Source of the DNA: Gavia stellata
Taxonomy: Eukaryota; Chordata; Aves; Gaviiformes; Gaviidae
Direction: 5' to 3'
Assembly: GCF_030936135.1 (NCBI RefSeq)
Contig: NC_082619.1
Span: forward strand, 8,187,208-8,251,207
DNA length: 64,000 bases
Shown here: positions 39,590 through 51,000 of the stretch, in pieces
Position numbering within the stretch: the first letter of the stretch is position 1
Layout: the number at the start of each line of letters is the position of its first letter
The notes under the pieces: model-generated
Told to the model about the DNA's origin: nothing
Database searches by the model: none
The model's input: only the letters and a program-made list of their open reading frames with translations
Program-made: the position numbers and the translations under genes

Positions 39590-41285
39590 AAAGATGCTCG
39601 CGGGGCACCCGAATTGGGAATGACGCTGGCGTGACGCCTAAATTGGCAAAGACCATGGGGCGGTACCCAGGTCAGCAACGATGCTTGCGGGGCACCCAAA
39701 TTAGAGACCCCAGCAGGGCACCCAAATTAGCAAAAGATCCTGACGGGGCACCCAAATTAGCAGAGATGCTCGCAGGGCGCCCAAGTTAAAGACCCCAACA
39801 GGGCACCCAAATTAGCAAAGATACTCAAAGGGCACCCAAATTAAAGACCCCAACAGGGCACCCAAATTAGCAGAGATGCTCGCAGGGCACCCAAATTAAA
39901 GACCCCATCAGGGCATCCAAATTAGCAAAGATACTCAAAGGGCACCCAAATTAAAGACCCCAACAGGGCACCCAAATTAGCAGAGACGCTCGCAGGGCAC
40001 CCAAATTAAAGACCCCGTCAGGACACCCAAATTAGCAAAGACCATGGGGTGGTACTCAAATCAGCAAAGATGCTTGCAAGCCACCCTAGTTAAAGACCTC
40101 AGCAGGGCACCCAAATTAGCAATGGTCCTTGCAGGGCACCCTAATTAGCAAAGACCCTTGCAGGGCACCCAAATTAGAGACCCCAGAAGGGCACCCAAAT
40201 TTGGAAAGACCCTTGCAGGGCACCCAAATTAGAGACCCTTGCGGGGCACCCAAATTAAGAAAGACCCTTACAGGGCACTCAAATTAGAGAGCCCAGAAGG
40301 GCACCCAAGTTAGCAAAGACCCCAGAAGGGCACCCAAATTTGGAAAGACCCTTGCAGGGCACCCAAATTAGACACCCTTGCAGGGCACCCAAATTAGAGA
40401 CACCAGCAGGGCACCCAAATGAGGAAAGACCCTTGCAGGGCACCCAAATTAGAGACCCTTGCAGGGCACCCAAAAGGAAGACCCCATCAAGGCACCCAAA
40501 TCAGCAAAGATGCTCGCAGGGCACCCAAATTAGCAACAAACCCCAGAAGGGCACCCAAAGACCTTTGCAGGGCACCCACATCAGCAAAGACCCTTGCAAG
40601 GCTCCCAAATTCCAGACCCCAGAAGGGCACCCGAGTTAGCAAAGACCCTTGCAGGGCACCCAAATTAGGAAAGACCCTTGCAGGGCACCCAAAAGAAAGA
40701 CCCCAGCAAGGCACCCAAATTAGGAGAGACCCTTGCAGGGCACCCAAATTAGAGACCCCAGAAGGGCACCCAAATTAGGAAAGACCCTTGCAGGGCACCC
40801 AAATTAGGAAAGACCCCAGCAAGGCACCCAAATTAGGAGAGACCCTTGCAGGGCACCCAAATTAGAGATCCCAGAAGGGCACCCAAATTAGGAGAGACCC
40901 TTGCAGGGCACCCGAAAGAAAGACCCCAGCAAGGCACCCAAATCAGCAAAGATGCTCGCAGGGCACCCAAATTAGCAACAAACCCAATGGGGCACCCAAA
41001 GACCTTTGCAGGGCACCCAAATCAGCAAAGACCCTTGCAGGGCTCCCAAATTCCAGACCTCAGAAGGGCACCCAAGTTAGCAAAGACCCTTGCAGGGCAC
41101 CCAAATTAGGAAAGACCCTTGCAGGGCACCCAGAAGAAAGACCCCAGCAAGGCACCCAAATCAGCAAAGATGCTCGCAGGGCACCCAAATCAGCAACAAA
41201 CCCAATGGGACACCCAAAGACCTTTGCAGGGCACCCAAATCAGCACAGACCCTTGCGGGGCACCCAAATTCCAGACCCCAGCAGC
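39590..41285. repeat. 26-29-bp array (GCAGGGCACCCAAATTAG)
   Basis: About 58 units share GCAGGGCACCCAAATTAG, followed by GAAAGACCCTT, AGACCCCA or CAAAGATGCTC. Higher-order structure is clear. ATACTCAAAG blocks recur 110 bp apart (39821 and 39931), and a TGCTCGCAGG block recurs at 40511, 40953 and 41171. Plus-strand frames read RAPKLETPAGHPN-like peptides and are by-products. Confidence 0.93.
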
Positions 41286-41865
41286 TCCAATCTCATTTTT
41301 AGCATTAAAATTCCCAAACCCTCATCCCAAAGGCTCTTCCCTGAGAGCGTAAAACATCCCGCGCCGCCGAGCTGGTCGCTCCCGTCTCATCCCAAAAGGA
41401 ATTTCTCAGCACGTTTGATGCCCGAGGTCCCGAATTCCCATCCCCGCCTGGTGTCCCTCGATGGTTTTTGTTAAAAATGGAGTTTTTTCTGCAAAATCTG
41501 ATTTTCGGGTGAAACCAGGTTTTAAATAAAACCAAATTTTTTAATGGTTTTGGTGTCCCGAGCGTGGGACCTTGTGAGCATCGTTAAAGGATAAACCCCC
41601 TTTTCCCTGCAAATAATTAAGTGGGTTTGGCTCAAAACTCATCGTAAATTTGGGGCAGAAATCGAACGATGGCGACTTGCGCCCGAGAGGTGGAGGAGTG
41701 GCTGGATGTGGCAAAAAAAAAAAAAAAATCCAAATAATTGGGTTCATCGCAGCCGCCGAGTCGCTTCGAAACCCAAACCGGGGCGTTTCCCGGCCGTTGC
41801 AGGGAAACGGGGGGATTTTTGCTGCAGGGTTGGGTGCGATGGAGGAGATTTTATATTTACTTATT
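41286..41865. other. Unique spacer
   Basis: Mixed sequence with an A-run at 41713-41728. No gene is recognised. Confidence 0.4.
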
Positions 41866-42660
41866 CATTCATTTAATTAATTAATTAATTAATATACATA
41901 ATAATATATATTGGGGAATATATTGGGGAAATATATTTGGAATATTATTAATTATATTATATTATATTACATTATACATATATTACATTACATTATATTG
42001 CATTACATTATATTACATTATACCATATTATATTATATTATATAATAAGATACTATAAAGATATTGGGGAATATAATATATATTATATATACACACCATA
42101 TTGGGGAATATATTGAGGGAATGTATTGAGGAATATATTATAGTGGGGAATATTATAATTAATAATATTAATGATATATTGCAATATAACAATATATTAT
42201 TGTAATAACATTAATAATATTAATAATAGATGAAGACTATTAATATAATATTATACGCTACTCCCCAATATATATAGAATAATATTATACAATCTTACAG
42301 AATCATAGACTCATAGAATTGTTTCGGTTGGAAAAGACCTTTAAGATCAAGTCCAGCCTTAAACCTAACCCTGCTAAGTCCACCACAAATATATTATTAT
42401 ATAATATTCCCCATATATATAGATTAATATTATATACTATTATATTCACCATATATATTAGAGAATATAATATTTTTTAATATATAACTGTATATAGGTA
42501 TGTAATATTGGGGAATATATTGGGAGAATATATTTGGGAATCTAATATATTGGGGAATATAATACATATATATTGGGGAATCTTGAGGAAGAGAGAGACA
42601 CGGGGAATATATATTCCCTGAGATAGATAGATATATATATGGGAATATTATATATATTCC
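41866..42660. repeat. AT-rich tract with ATATTGGGGAATATA words
   Basis: Irregular AATATAT and ATTATATTAC sequence with about a dozen GGGGAATATATT words, partly spaced about 20 bp apart. It contains a CR1-like fragment at 42298-42387. Confidence 0.88.
42298..42387 (-). mobile_element. CR1 LINE 3' fragment
   Basis: The plus strand reads CAGAATCATAGACTCATAGA, then GGTTGGAAAAGACCTTTAAG, CCTTAAACCTAACCCTGCTA and AGTCCACCAC. This is the reverse complement of a CR1 3' end in the same orientation as the fragment at 24.8 kb. About 90 bp remain, and a short internal deletion relative to the first copy is suggested after AAGATCA. Confidence 0.83.
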
Positions 42661-43512
42661 CCATATGTCATGGGGGATTTGTGCCGTGCTTCAGGGCTCA
42701 GCCATTCCCTATAATTTCTCTGCTCTGCACTCCCTCGGTAGGGTATTTTATTCCGCCCCTGGGAGCAAAGAGGGATCCGGCTGGGATTTTCAGAGATGCC
42801 GTGGGGAACGGGATGCCAGGCTGGGCGTCCCCCCAGGGATGCTAACGCCTGCGGCAGCGGGAGGTAAAGGTCCTAAGGTGGGGGGGAGGCGGGTGGAATT
42901 GCTGGGATTTCCCCCCAAAATATAATGTCGGAGAGGAAAAAATATCCTGCCTGCCTTGCTCGTGGAAAAACCAGGATTATTCCTCTTCGCCTTTTAAATC
43001 GGGATGGGGAAAAGCTGTCGGCAGCGGTTTCCGGAGGAGCTGATGCGCGCCGCCCCGTGCAAGGGCTTGCCAGGGTTTTGGCCAAAACGGGCTCAACTAT
43101 GCCCAAAATTAGAGGGTGCCTGTTGACAAGGGTGTTTGCAAACCCCCTCCTGCGGCCTCAGGGCTCTGCCAGCCTGGATTGAATTGGGATTTAATTGGGA
43201 TTTCTTATTCACCCGCTGCTCCTGCTGGCATCCAGTGGGTCATTCCTCCAGCATCCATCATCGCCCTGCTCCATCATCTCGCTCCCCCAGGTACCCGACG
43301 CATTCTTTTCGGCGAGCTCGTCTTCCCGCCGTGCCTAAAAAACCCCCAGATTTCCCAATTTTTTGCGTGGTGACGGCGATATCGCGTCTTTCCTCCAGGC
43401 GTTGCGTGGGAACCGATGCCTGGGGGGGGGGGGGGAAAAAGAGCATCATTTTAGGGATGGTAAAAATTGGGAGATGGAGAATGGTGCAAGGTCCCCAGCA
43501 ATCCCTCTTGAA

Positions 43513-43513
43513 C

Positions 43514-43539
<26 letters not shown>
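43513..43539. repeat. (TA)n microsatellite
   Basis: About 13 TA dinucleotides, followed by an A-run and CATATATAAA. Confidence 0.93.
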
Positions 43540-43544
<5 letters not shown>

Positions 43545-43679
43545 AACATATATAAAAACTCCAAGCGTTCACTGGGTATCTATTTTATGAGGTTTTTGGG
43601 CTTTTTTCCCATTTTTTAAGGTATCCCGGAGCGCTTCCTGGAAAAGGGAAGGCTCCTCTTGCCCTGAATTGATGCTTTT

Positions 43680-43960
43680 TATAGGTCGCTCCATAATACA
43701 CTAATAAAGCGAAAGGTTAAAAGAACAGCGGCGTTTCTCTTCTCTTCTCTTCTCCAGCCGGTTGTTATAACCGCCGATTTTAAATCACGGGGAATTATTA
43801 AGTACAGCAGCTTGTGCTATCAGCTATTTTAGCTTTCCCTGTAGTGCCGTGCTGTCTAAACGAACGCCGTTAACGTTACGACACGTGGATGCCACGGCGC
43901 TCCCAGGCGTCATTAGGGACCAGTGTGAACACGCCCGCAGCCTCAGGGTAAAAAAACCTT
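43680..43960. promoter_or_regulatory. Candidate conserved noncoding element
   Basis: A complex nonrepetitive block with ACTAATAAAGCG, GGGAATTATTAAG, GCTATCAGCTATTTTAGC and GCCGTTAACGTTACG. The only simple stretch is TCTCTTCTCTTCTCTTC near its left end. Possible enhancer. Confidence 0.3.
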
Positions 43961-44329
43961 GAGGAAAAGCTAGAAGTAATGCTAAAATATCTTAAAATAA
44001 CTTAAAAAAAGCGCATTCGCATCACTTAGCGCTCAGCGGCATGATGCTGGCACGCAGTCCCGGCGGGTACCAATCTGATCCCCCACCTAAATTTGGGGTT
44101 TCCTGGGTGTGCGCCTCCAAAATACATTTCATATATCTATTTTTGAGGGGGGGGGGTGATGAAACTAAAAAAATATAAACGTAATGGTGGGTCGTCGCGT
44201 GCCGGCTTGCAATTTGCATGATGCAATCAAGGCGCGCTGATGAGATGCTCAAGGGCTTTTCGATGAGCACGGAGGGGTCTTGCCATTAATGCCCCCCCCT
44301 CCCCAAAATACCCCCCCCCATCCTGGAGC

Positions 44330-44530
44330 CAAGATGAGTGTTGGAGCGCCTTCCTCAATTAATGGCTTTGTTTAATCATACCCCCTGTCCAGAGGAGTAT
44401 TGTCTTACGGATAATTTCGTTTGCCTAACGAGATTTTTGCTAATTAAATCTCCTTTCGGTTGGTGCGGTTCTCCCTGCAGGATAGGGAGAAATGTTTGTG
44501 AAGCCATCACCACTGCCGGCTAAATAAACC
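44330..44530. promoter_or_regulatory. Candidate conserved noncoding element
   Basis: Complex sequence with CAATTAATGG, TTTAATCATAC and GCTAATTAAATC cores, flanked by less structured DNA. Possible homeodomain-responsive element. Confidence 0.28.
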
Positions 44531-44924
44531 TTTCCACTCGGCTACCGAAAAAAACACCCCCATGGGGATGGCGGGATGCAAACGGTGGCAAATTCATTAA
44601 TTTTTTCAAGGCTAAAAAAGCTTTTTCAGCCCCCAAAAAACGGAGGGGAGTTGCTACCTGCATCCCCTTTTTCGCGCCGGCGCGGTCGTGCAGCGGGATG
44701 CTCGTGCATCAAAAAATAGATGTATTTCTGGTTGCAAAGTACCAAATTTGGCTTATCTGGGGTTAGGTGATCGGGAAAAATCCGAGTGGGGTTTTGGGGC
44801 TCTAAAATAGCTCCGAAGTTTGTCAGCGGGGTCTTGGGATGTTGTAGCAGAACATGCATTTATTTAAGAATAAATCGGGTTTTTGCCAAAGAGCCACAGC
44901 GCTGGGATAGCGAAATCCTACAAA

Positions 44925-45440
44925 ATCAGGAAAATGAATTCAGGAAATTCAGGAAATTCTGTAAATTCAGGAAAATTAATTCAGGGAATTCCATAAATCC
45001 AGGAAAATTCATTCAGGAAATACAGTAAATTCTGTCAATTCAGGAAAATTAATTCAGGAATTTCCATAAATTCAGGAAAATGAATTCAGGAAATTCAGTA
45101 GATTCATTGAATTCAGGAAAATGAATTCAGGAAAATGAATTCAGGAAATTCTGGAAAATTTATTCAGGAAATACAGTAATTTCCATACATTCAGGAAAAT
45201 TAGTTCAGGAAATACAGTAAATGCTGTAAATTCAGGAAAATTAATTCAGGAAATTTGGGAAATTCAGGAAAATAAATTTAGGAAACACAGTAAATTCTGT
45301 AAATTTAAGAAAATGAATTAAGGAAATTCAGGAAATTCAGGAAAATAAATTCAGGAAATACAATAAATTCAAGAAAATGAATTCAGGAAATTCAGGGAAA
45401 TGAATTCAGGAAATTCAGCAAGGAAATTCTTGCAAATTCA
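44925..45440. repeat. Irregular AATTCAGGAAA array
   Basis: About 40 short words of AATTCAGGAAA or AATTCAGGAAAATGA with interspersed CAGTAAATTCTGTAAA, without one fixed period (about 10-24 bp). No gene. Confidence 0.88.
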
Positions 45441-45789
45441 GGAAAATCCTGTTCAAGCCAAAGTCGCGCATCCCTATGTCGCGGTGCTGGGTTTTGTCCT
45501 AAAAATCTCCATTTCCGCCATTTCCCGCAGCAATCTCCAAAGAAAGTCGCTTTGGATTAAAGAGAATAGAATAGCATGGAAAACATCCGTATAAATGAGA
45601 TATTCTCAAATATCTCAAATATTATTATTTCTTGATAGATCTCAATTGAGATATGGAATTGAGCTCTATTAGATCTCAGATATCTCAAATATTATGTCTA
45701 TCAAATATATGGGTGTCTTTAGGGGCTGAGCTGCGGGTTTTGACTTCAAACAGGTGTATTTTCTAGAAGAGGTGGGCTGAACCATGGCT
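45441..45789. other. Unique spacer with ATCTCAAAT words
   Basis: Contains a small cluster of ATCTCAAATAT and ATCTCAATTG words at about 45605-45695. No gene. Confidence 0.4.
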
Positions 45790-46600
45790 TTTTGCAGAAA
45801 ATACATATCATACATATAATCTATAATCTAGAATATGTGGTATATAAGATGTATGATAGATAATAGGTAATAATAGATAATATGCATAACGTGTAATATA
45901 TAATGTATAGTATATATAATATATATAGTATAGTATAATGTAGGATAATATAGGATATATAGGATAATACAGGATAACATAACAAATAACAATATAATAT
46001 GTATTATCATATAATACAATATCATATCATATCATATCATATATCATATCATATCATATCACCTTACCTTACCTTACCTTACCTTACCTTACCTTACATT
46101 ATATTATGTTCTGTTCTGTTCTATTCTATTCTATTCTATTCTATTCTATTCTATTCTATTCTATTCCTATTCTATTCTATTGCCTCCTATCCTATCCTAT
46201 CCTATCCTATCCTATCCTATCCTATCCTATCCTATCCTATCCTATCCTAACATACCATATCACGTTACCTTAACTTACATTATATGTTATGTTATGTTAT
46301 GTTATGTTATGTTATGTTATGTTATATTGCATTATAATATATATCATATGATATCATATGATATCGTATCACCTTACCTTACCTTACCTTACCTTACCTT
46401 ACCTTACCTTACAGTATATTACATTATATTACATTATTTTATATTATATTGTATTAAATTACATTATATTATATTACATTACTATATAAATATAATACAT
46501 TAATATATGAATATGATATCTGTAACTGTGGTTCTGCCCATATAAAATATATATTTGCATTATATATATGTGTGTGTGTGTGCGTAGGAAAATATATACC
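45790..46600. repeat. Compound pentanucleotide microsatellite
   Basis: From left to right: ATATAGGATAATA-type sequence, (CATAT)n, (ACCTT)n, (CTATT)n, (CCTAT)n, (GTTAT)n, CATATGATAT, a second (ACCTT)n, then (ATTAT)n with ACATT, and finally (TG)n near 46570-46580. Each block is a run of one pentamer that differs by one or two bases from the next. Confidence 0.93.
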
Positions 46601-46890
46601 AGTATCTCTATGAAACTGAGAGCGTTCCAGCCTGGGCGGGCAGTGTGGCGTTGGGCGCGCGTCGCAGAGAGGATTTTGTCCCTGTGTTGAGTTTTTTCCG
46701 TGGGGAAATTAATCAGGAGGGGGGATCGTCCGGCTCTGGTGCTGGGAGGGCTCCCTGAGCACCCCCCCCCCCCCTCCATCGGCTCCCGTGGCTCCTGCAC
46801 CCCCCGGCTGCGGATTTTGGGAACCTCCCTGCCCGCCTTGCAGCGGGACCCCTCCCAGCTCTCACTCTGACGCCCATTTAAGAAGAAACC
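46601..46890. other. GC-rich unique island
   Basis: About 290 bp of GC-rich sequence between two AT-rich tracts, with a C-run at about 46762-46774. No gene is recognised. Confidence 0.4.
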
Positions 46891-47560
46891 AGAGTAACTC
46901 TTGATACTTATATATTATATATACCTCATTAGATATACTATATTATACATAACATAACACATTCTGTAATTTAACGTATCGTTAGATATATGTTATCTAT
47001 ATAATCTGCAACAACTATATTATCTCTATCATATATATTTTATATATAATCTATATTATCTATACCATCTATTATCTCTATAATCTCTATTATGTCTATT
47101 ATCTATATAATCTATATCATCTATATTGTGTATATAATCTATATAATCTATATCATATATATCCTCTATATATCATCTATATTATCTATATCATCTATAT
47201 TATCTCTATTATTTATATTATCTTTATTATACTGTGTGAATATATAGAATAAACTATATTAACGCTGTATATTCATCATCTGTAATAACTCATATATAGA
47301 TAATACAGATATATGGATAATGTATTATCCATATTATCTATATATCTGTGTTATATGTAGTATAGTATATATATTATATAGAATAAGCTATATTAACTCT
47401 GTATGTTTATTTTATCTATAGCAGATAAGTAACATGTAATATAGATAATTATATAATATATAATAAATATGCAGAGTTATATATTATCTATACAATATGT
47501 ATAACTCTGTACATATATTTTATATATATTTTATATATCTCTCTCTATACTAGCACAGCC
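46891..47560. repeat. TATCTATATTATCTATA AT-rich tract
   Basis: Irregular TATCTATAT and ATCTCTATTAT words with about 10-bp spacing in the middle part (about 47035-47225), then longer ATTATCTATATATC segments. No gene. Confidence 0.88.
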
Positions 47561-48200
47561 TTTTTCACATTATGCCAGTTCACGTGCACCTTGCTTGGAG
47601 CTGATAGCCCAGCGCGCCGACAGCAGCGGGGCCAAGTCACTCCAAATGGTCACACCCAAATTACCCCCAAATAACGGAATTAAATTAATAATATTTTAAA
47701 TTTCAATTTTAATGTAAATTTCATTTTCAATTTTAATTTTAATGTCAATTTCAATATTAATTTCAATTTTAATTTTAATTTTAATTCGGGGGGGGCGGCT
47801 CACTGCTGTAGCATCGCCACAAATGCAAAAGCGATGCCAAGTCCTCTGCAAAAGTGTCGCCGGCTGGCTGGTGGATGCAGTAACGCCGTGAATTTTCCCA
47901 ATTCTGGCAAATCCGACGGGATTTTGGGTGGGTGCCTAGAGAACCCCTAGGGCAGGAGGTGCTGAGGAGTGGAATTTCAGATTTCAGCAGCAAAATTTGT
48001 GGGCGGCTTGAGCATTCGGCGGTGGCTTGGATGGGTACTTGTAGTTTTTCACTCACCTGCATCAAAAGTGGCTTTGGCTTTTGCTCCTTCCCAGAAGGAA
48101 AAAAAAGACAATTTCCCCCAAACCAACTTTTTACACATTTCCCACAAGTTTCTTTTTCTGTTTGTGTCGTTTCTGGCTGCAGTTACGCGCTTGGAGCGTC
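47561..48200. other. Unique spacer
   Basis: Includes an (AATTTTAATTTC)-type patch at about 47695-47785. The rest is mixed sequence. A plus-strand open frame runs from 47932 into the next array but resembles no known protein. Confidence 0.4.
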
Positions 48201-49345
48201 TCCTACACGTGTTCCGTGCATGCTCGCTGCACACATGCCGCTGTGCTCGCTCCCATGCACAGTCCCATGCACGCTCCCAGCTCCCATGCACGCTCCATGC
48301 ACGCTCCATGCACGCTCCCAGCTCCCATGCACGCTACATGCACACTCCATGCATGCTCCATGCATGCGCCCAGCTCCCATGCACACTCCATGCATGCTCC
48401 ATGCATGCTCCCAGCTCCCATGCACGCTCCATGCACACTCCCAGCTCCCATGCACACTACTGTGCACGCTCCCATGCATGCTCCATGCATGCTCCCAGGC
48501 ATGTTCCTTGGCACTTTCCCATGCACACTCCCCGCTCCCATGCGCACCTGTGCATGCTCCATGCACCCTGCCATGCACACTCCTTTTCCCGCTCCCATAC
48601 CTACTCCCAGCTCCCATGTACGCTTCCTTGCACACCTCGAGCTCCCATGCACGCTCCATGTATGCTTCTTGTAAGCTCCCAGGCATGTTCCTTGGCACTT
48701 TTCCATGCACCTTCCCAGCTCCCTGCATGCTCCCTTGCACGCTTCCTTGCACACCTCCAGCTCCCATTCACCCTCCCATGCATGCTCCCATGCATGTTTC
48801 CTGTACGCTCCCTGCATGCTCCCTTGAACGCTGCCTTGCACACTTCCTCCCATACCTCCAGGTCCCATTCATCCTCCCATGCGTGCTCCCTTGCACGCTC
48901 CCTGCATGCTTCCTTGCACACCTCCAGCTCCCATTCACCCTCCCATGCATGCTCCCATGCACATTCCCTGCACGCTCCCTTGAACGCTTCCTTGCACACT
49001 TCCTCGCACACCTCCAGCTCCCACTCATCCTCCCATGCACGTTCCCTGCGCACTCCCCGCACACTCCCTTGCACGCTCCCTGCATGCTCCCTTGCACACC
49101 TCCAGCTCCCATTCATCCTCCCATGCATGCTCCCATGCACGTTCCCTGCATGCTCCTTGAACGCTTCCTTGCACACTTCCTTGCATACCTCCGGCTCCCA
49201 CTCATCCTCCCATGTACGTTCCATGCACGTTCCCTGCATGCTCCCTGCACGCTCCCTTGCACACTACCTTGCATGCATCCTTGTATACCTCCAGCTCCCA
49301 CTCATCCTCCCATGCATATCCCCTGCACGCTCCCAGCAAGCACCA
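48201..49345. repeat. 10-11-bp CATGCACGCTC array with higher-order units
   Basis: The left half is short words CATGCACGCTCC and CATGCATGCTCC, often separated by CAGCTCC. The right half organises into longer blocks such as CTTGCACACCTCCAGCTCCC followed by a CATGCATGCTCC series. All three plus frames stay open (484 codons at 47932-49386), giving Cys/His/Pro/Leu-rich peptides (LPCTLHARSMHAPC-like). Much of it alternates pyrimidine and purine (CATGCATGC). Confidence 0.92.
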
Positions 49346-49534
49346 CAGCTGCGTCCCTCTTCCCTCCTCTACCATCAGTGAACTAAAAAGCTCCAAAATA
49401 GCCCGATTTTCCCCCAATTTGCAAGAGCTTTGCCCGACGTCTTCCCAGCAGCAATCTGCTGCTGGTCCCCAGCGCAGCCCGGGAGCGGAGGCATTTTGCA
49501 GCTCCCAAATGTTTGTGCATGCAGCTTTGCAGGA

Positions 49535-49715
49535 TATTTGATAATATTAAATGATATTAAATGATATTAAATAATATTTATATATAATTATTTATTTAAG
49601 ATTATGTAATACTATTTAATATCATTTAACATCAAATATAATTTAATATAATTTAATATCATTTAATATTATTAGATATCATTTAATATTATTTATTATT
49701 ATTTAATAACACAGT
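49535..49715. repeat. ATGATATTAAAT AT-rich tract
   Basis: About 180 bp of AATGATATTAAATAATATTT and its near complement ATTTAATATCATTTAA. The two halves could pair as an imperfect inverted repeat. Confidence 0.85.
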
Positions 49716-50111
49716 ATTGCGGTGTGAGCATCACCTGGCGCTTATGGAAGGCAGTAAGTCTAAAAAAGTTACGGGGAGAATTGCGATAACCCCTCTGAGA
49801 GCAAAATAATTGGTGACCGAGGAGGAATATGGAAAATTAAAATAAAACCAAATATATATATATTAATGAAAAAAATATCTATATTAACGAAACATTAACT
49901 CTCAACATGAGTTGACTTCCATGGGAGCTGGAGGGGGGGGATGTACCGCTGAAAAATCCCACCGTAAGGAAAAGAAAAGAAAATTAAAGTGTTTTATCTC
50001 CGATCTCGTTCTGTGATAATGATCTGAACGGAGTTGGGAAACGGCAAGGAAAAAACCACGCGTGGTTTTTAAATGAAAGTCGCCTTCGCTCCAGAGCGCT
50101 GGAGCTGAGAT
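49716..50111. other. Unique spacer
   Basis: Mixed sequence of about 400 bp. No gene is recognised. Confidence 0.4.
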
Positions 50112-50690
50112 TTGGGGTATTTTCTTATTTATTTGGGGTATTTCATTAATTTTGAGGGTATTTTTAGATTTAATTGGGGTAGTGTATTATTTTTTTGGGT
50201 ATTGTTATTATTTGTGGTATTGTATTATTTATTTGGGGTATTTTGTATTTTTGGGCGGCATTTTTTTATTTATTTGCAGTATTTTATTAATTTTTTTTGG
50301 TATTTTATTATTTATTTGCTGTATTTTTTTATTTTTGGGGGCTATTTTAGTATTTTTTGGGGTATTTGATTATTTATATAGGGTATTTTGTTATTTTTGG
50401 GGGGTATTTCATTATTTATTTGGGCTATTTTATTATTTATTTGGGGCATTTTATTAATTTTATGGGGTATTTTATTATTTATTTGGGGCATTTTATTTTT
50501 TTGGGGGCATTTTATTATTTTTTTGAGCAATTTATTATTTTGGGGGGCATTTTCTTTTCGGGGGGCTTTTTTGGGGGGGGTATTTTATTGTTTATTTGGG
50601 GTATTTTATTATTTATTTGGGGTATTTTATTATTTATTTGGGACATTTTATTATTTTTTAGGACTTTTTTGGGGGGACAGGGAGTATTTC
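50112..50690. repeat. 21-bp array (GGGGTATTTTATTATTTATTT)
   Basis: About 27 units. GTATTTT recurs at 50601 and 50622, exactly 21 bp apart. The G-run and the T-tracts return every two helical turns. A frame of 21 bp (7 codons) stays open and hydrophobic (YFIIYLG-like) but has no gene signature. Confidence 0.92.
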
Positions 50691-51000
50691 CTTACTTTTG
50701 GAGGTGGTTTATATTTGGGAGCATCCCGGCGAGGGCTTGGGATGCCAGCAGCATCCTTGGCGTGTCCCACCTGCCCCAGCGGGATTGCAGAGACTCCCGG
50801 CAGGAAAGCAGGTACAAGAACTCCCGTTCCCTCCACCGTATTTCAGCTCCCTCTGGGAAAACGCCATGGGACGCATACTTCACTCGGCCCTCCGGAACGC
50901 TGAGCTCAGCTGCCAGAGATGAATTTGGGGGCAAATATTGCAGGGGGGGAGAATGGGCGCAGGGAGGGAAGATGCTGGGGGGGCTTTTTGGGTGCAACCC
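50691..51000. other. Unique spacer
   Basis: About 300 bp of mixed sequence. No exon is recognised, although a long plus frame crosses from the left array into the right one. Confidence 0.4.

Larger units (their letters stand above)
42661..44920. other. Unique sequence with candidate regulatory islands
   Basis: No coding exon is recognised. It contains a (TA) microsatellite at 43513-43539 and two complex ATTA-containing islands (43680-43960 and 44330-44530), listed separately. Confidence 0.4.

Noticed and set aside
39590..41285. CRISPR-like array of 26-29-bp repeats
   Set aside because: Repeats are contiguous with no unique spacers, no cas genes, and the setting is a vertebrate genome.
47932..49386. 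484-codon Cys/His/Leu-rich open frame
   Set aside because: It is the translation of the CATGCACGCTC array, with parallel open frames in other phases and the opposite strand. The Cys and His spacing follows the DNA unit and not a metal-binding domain.
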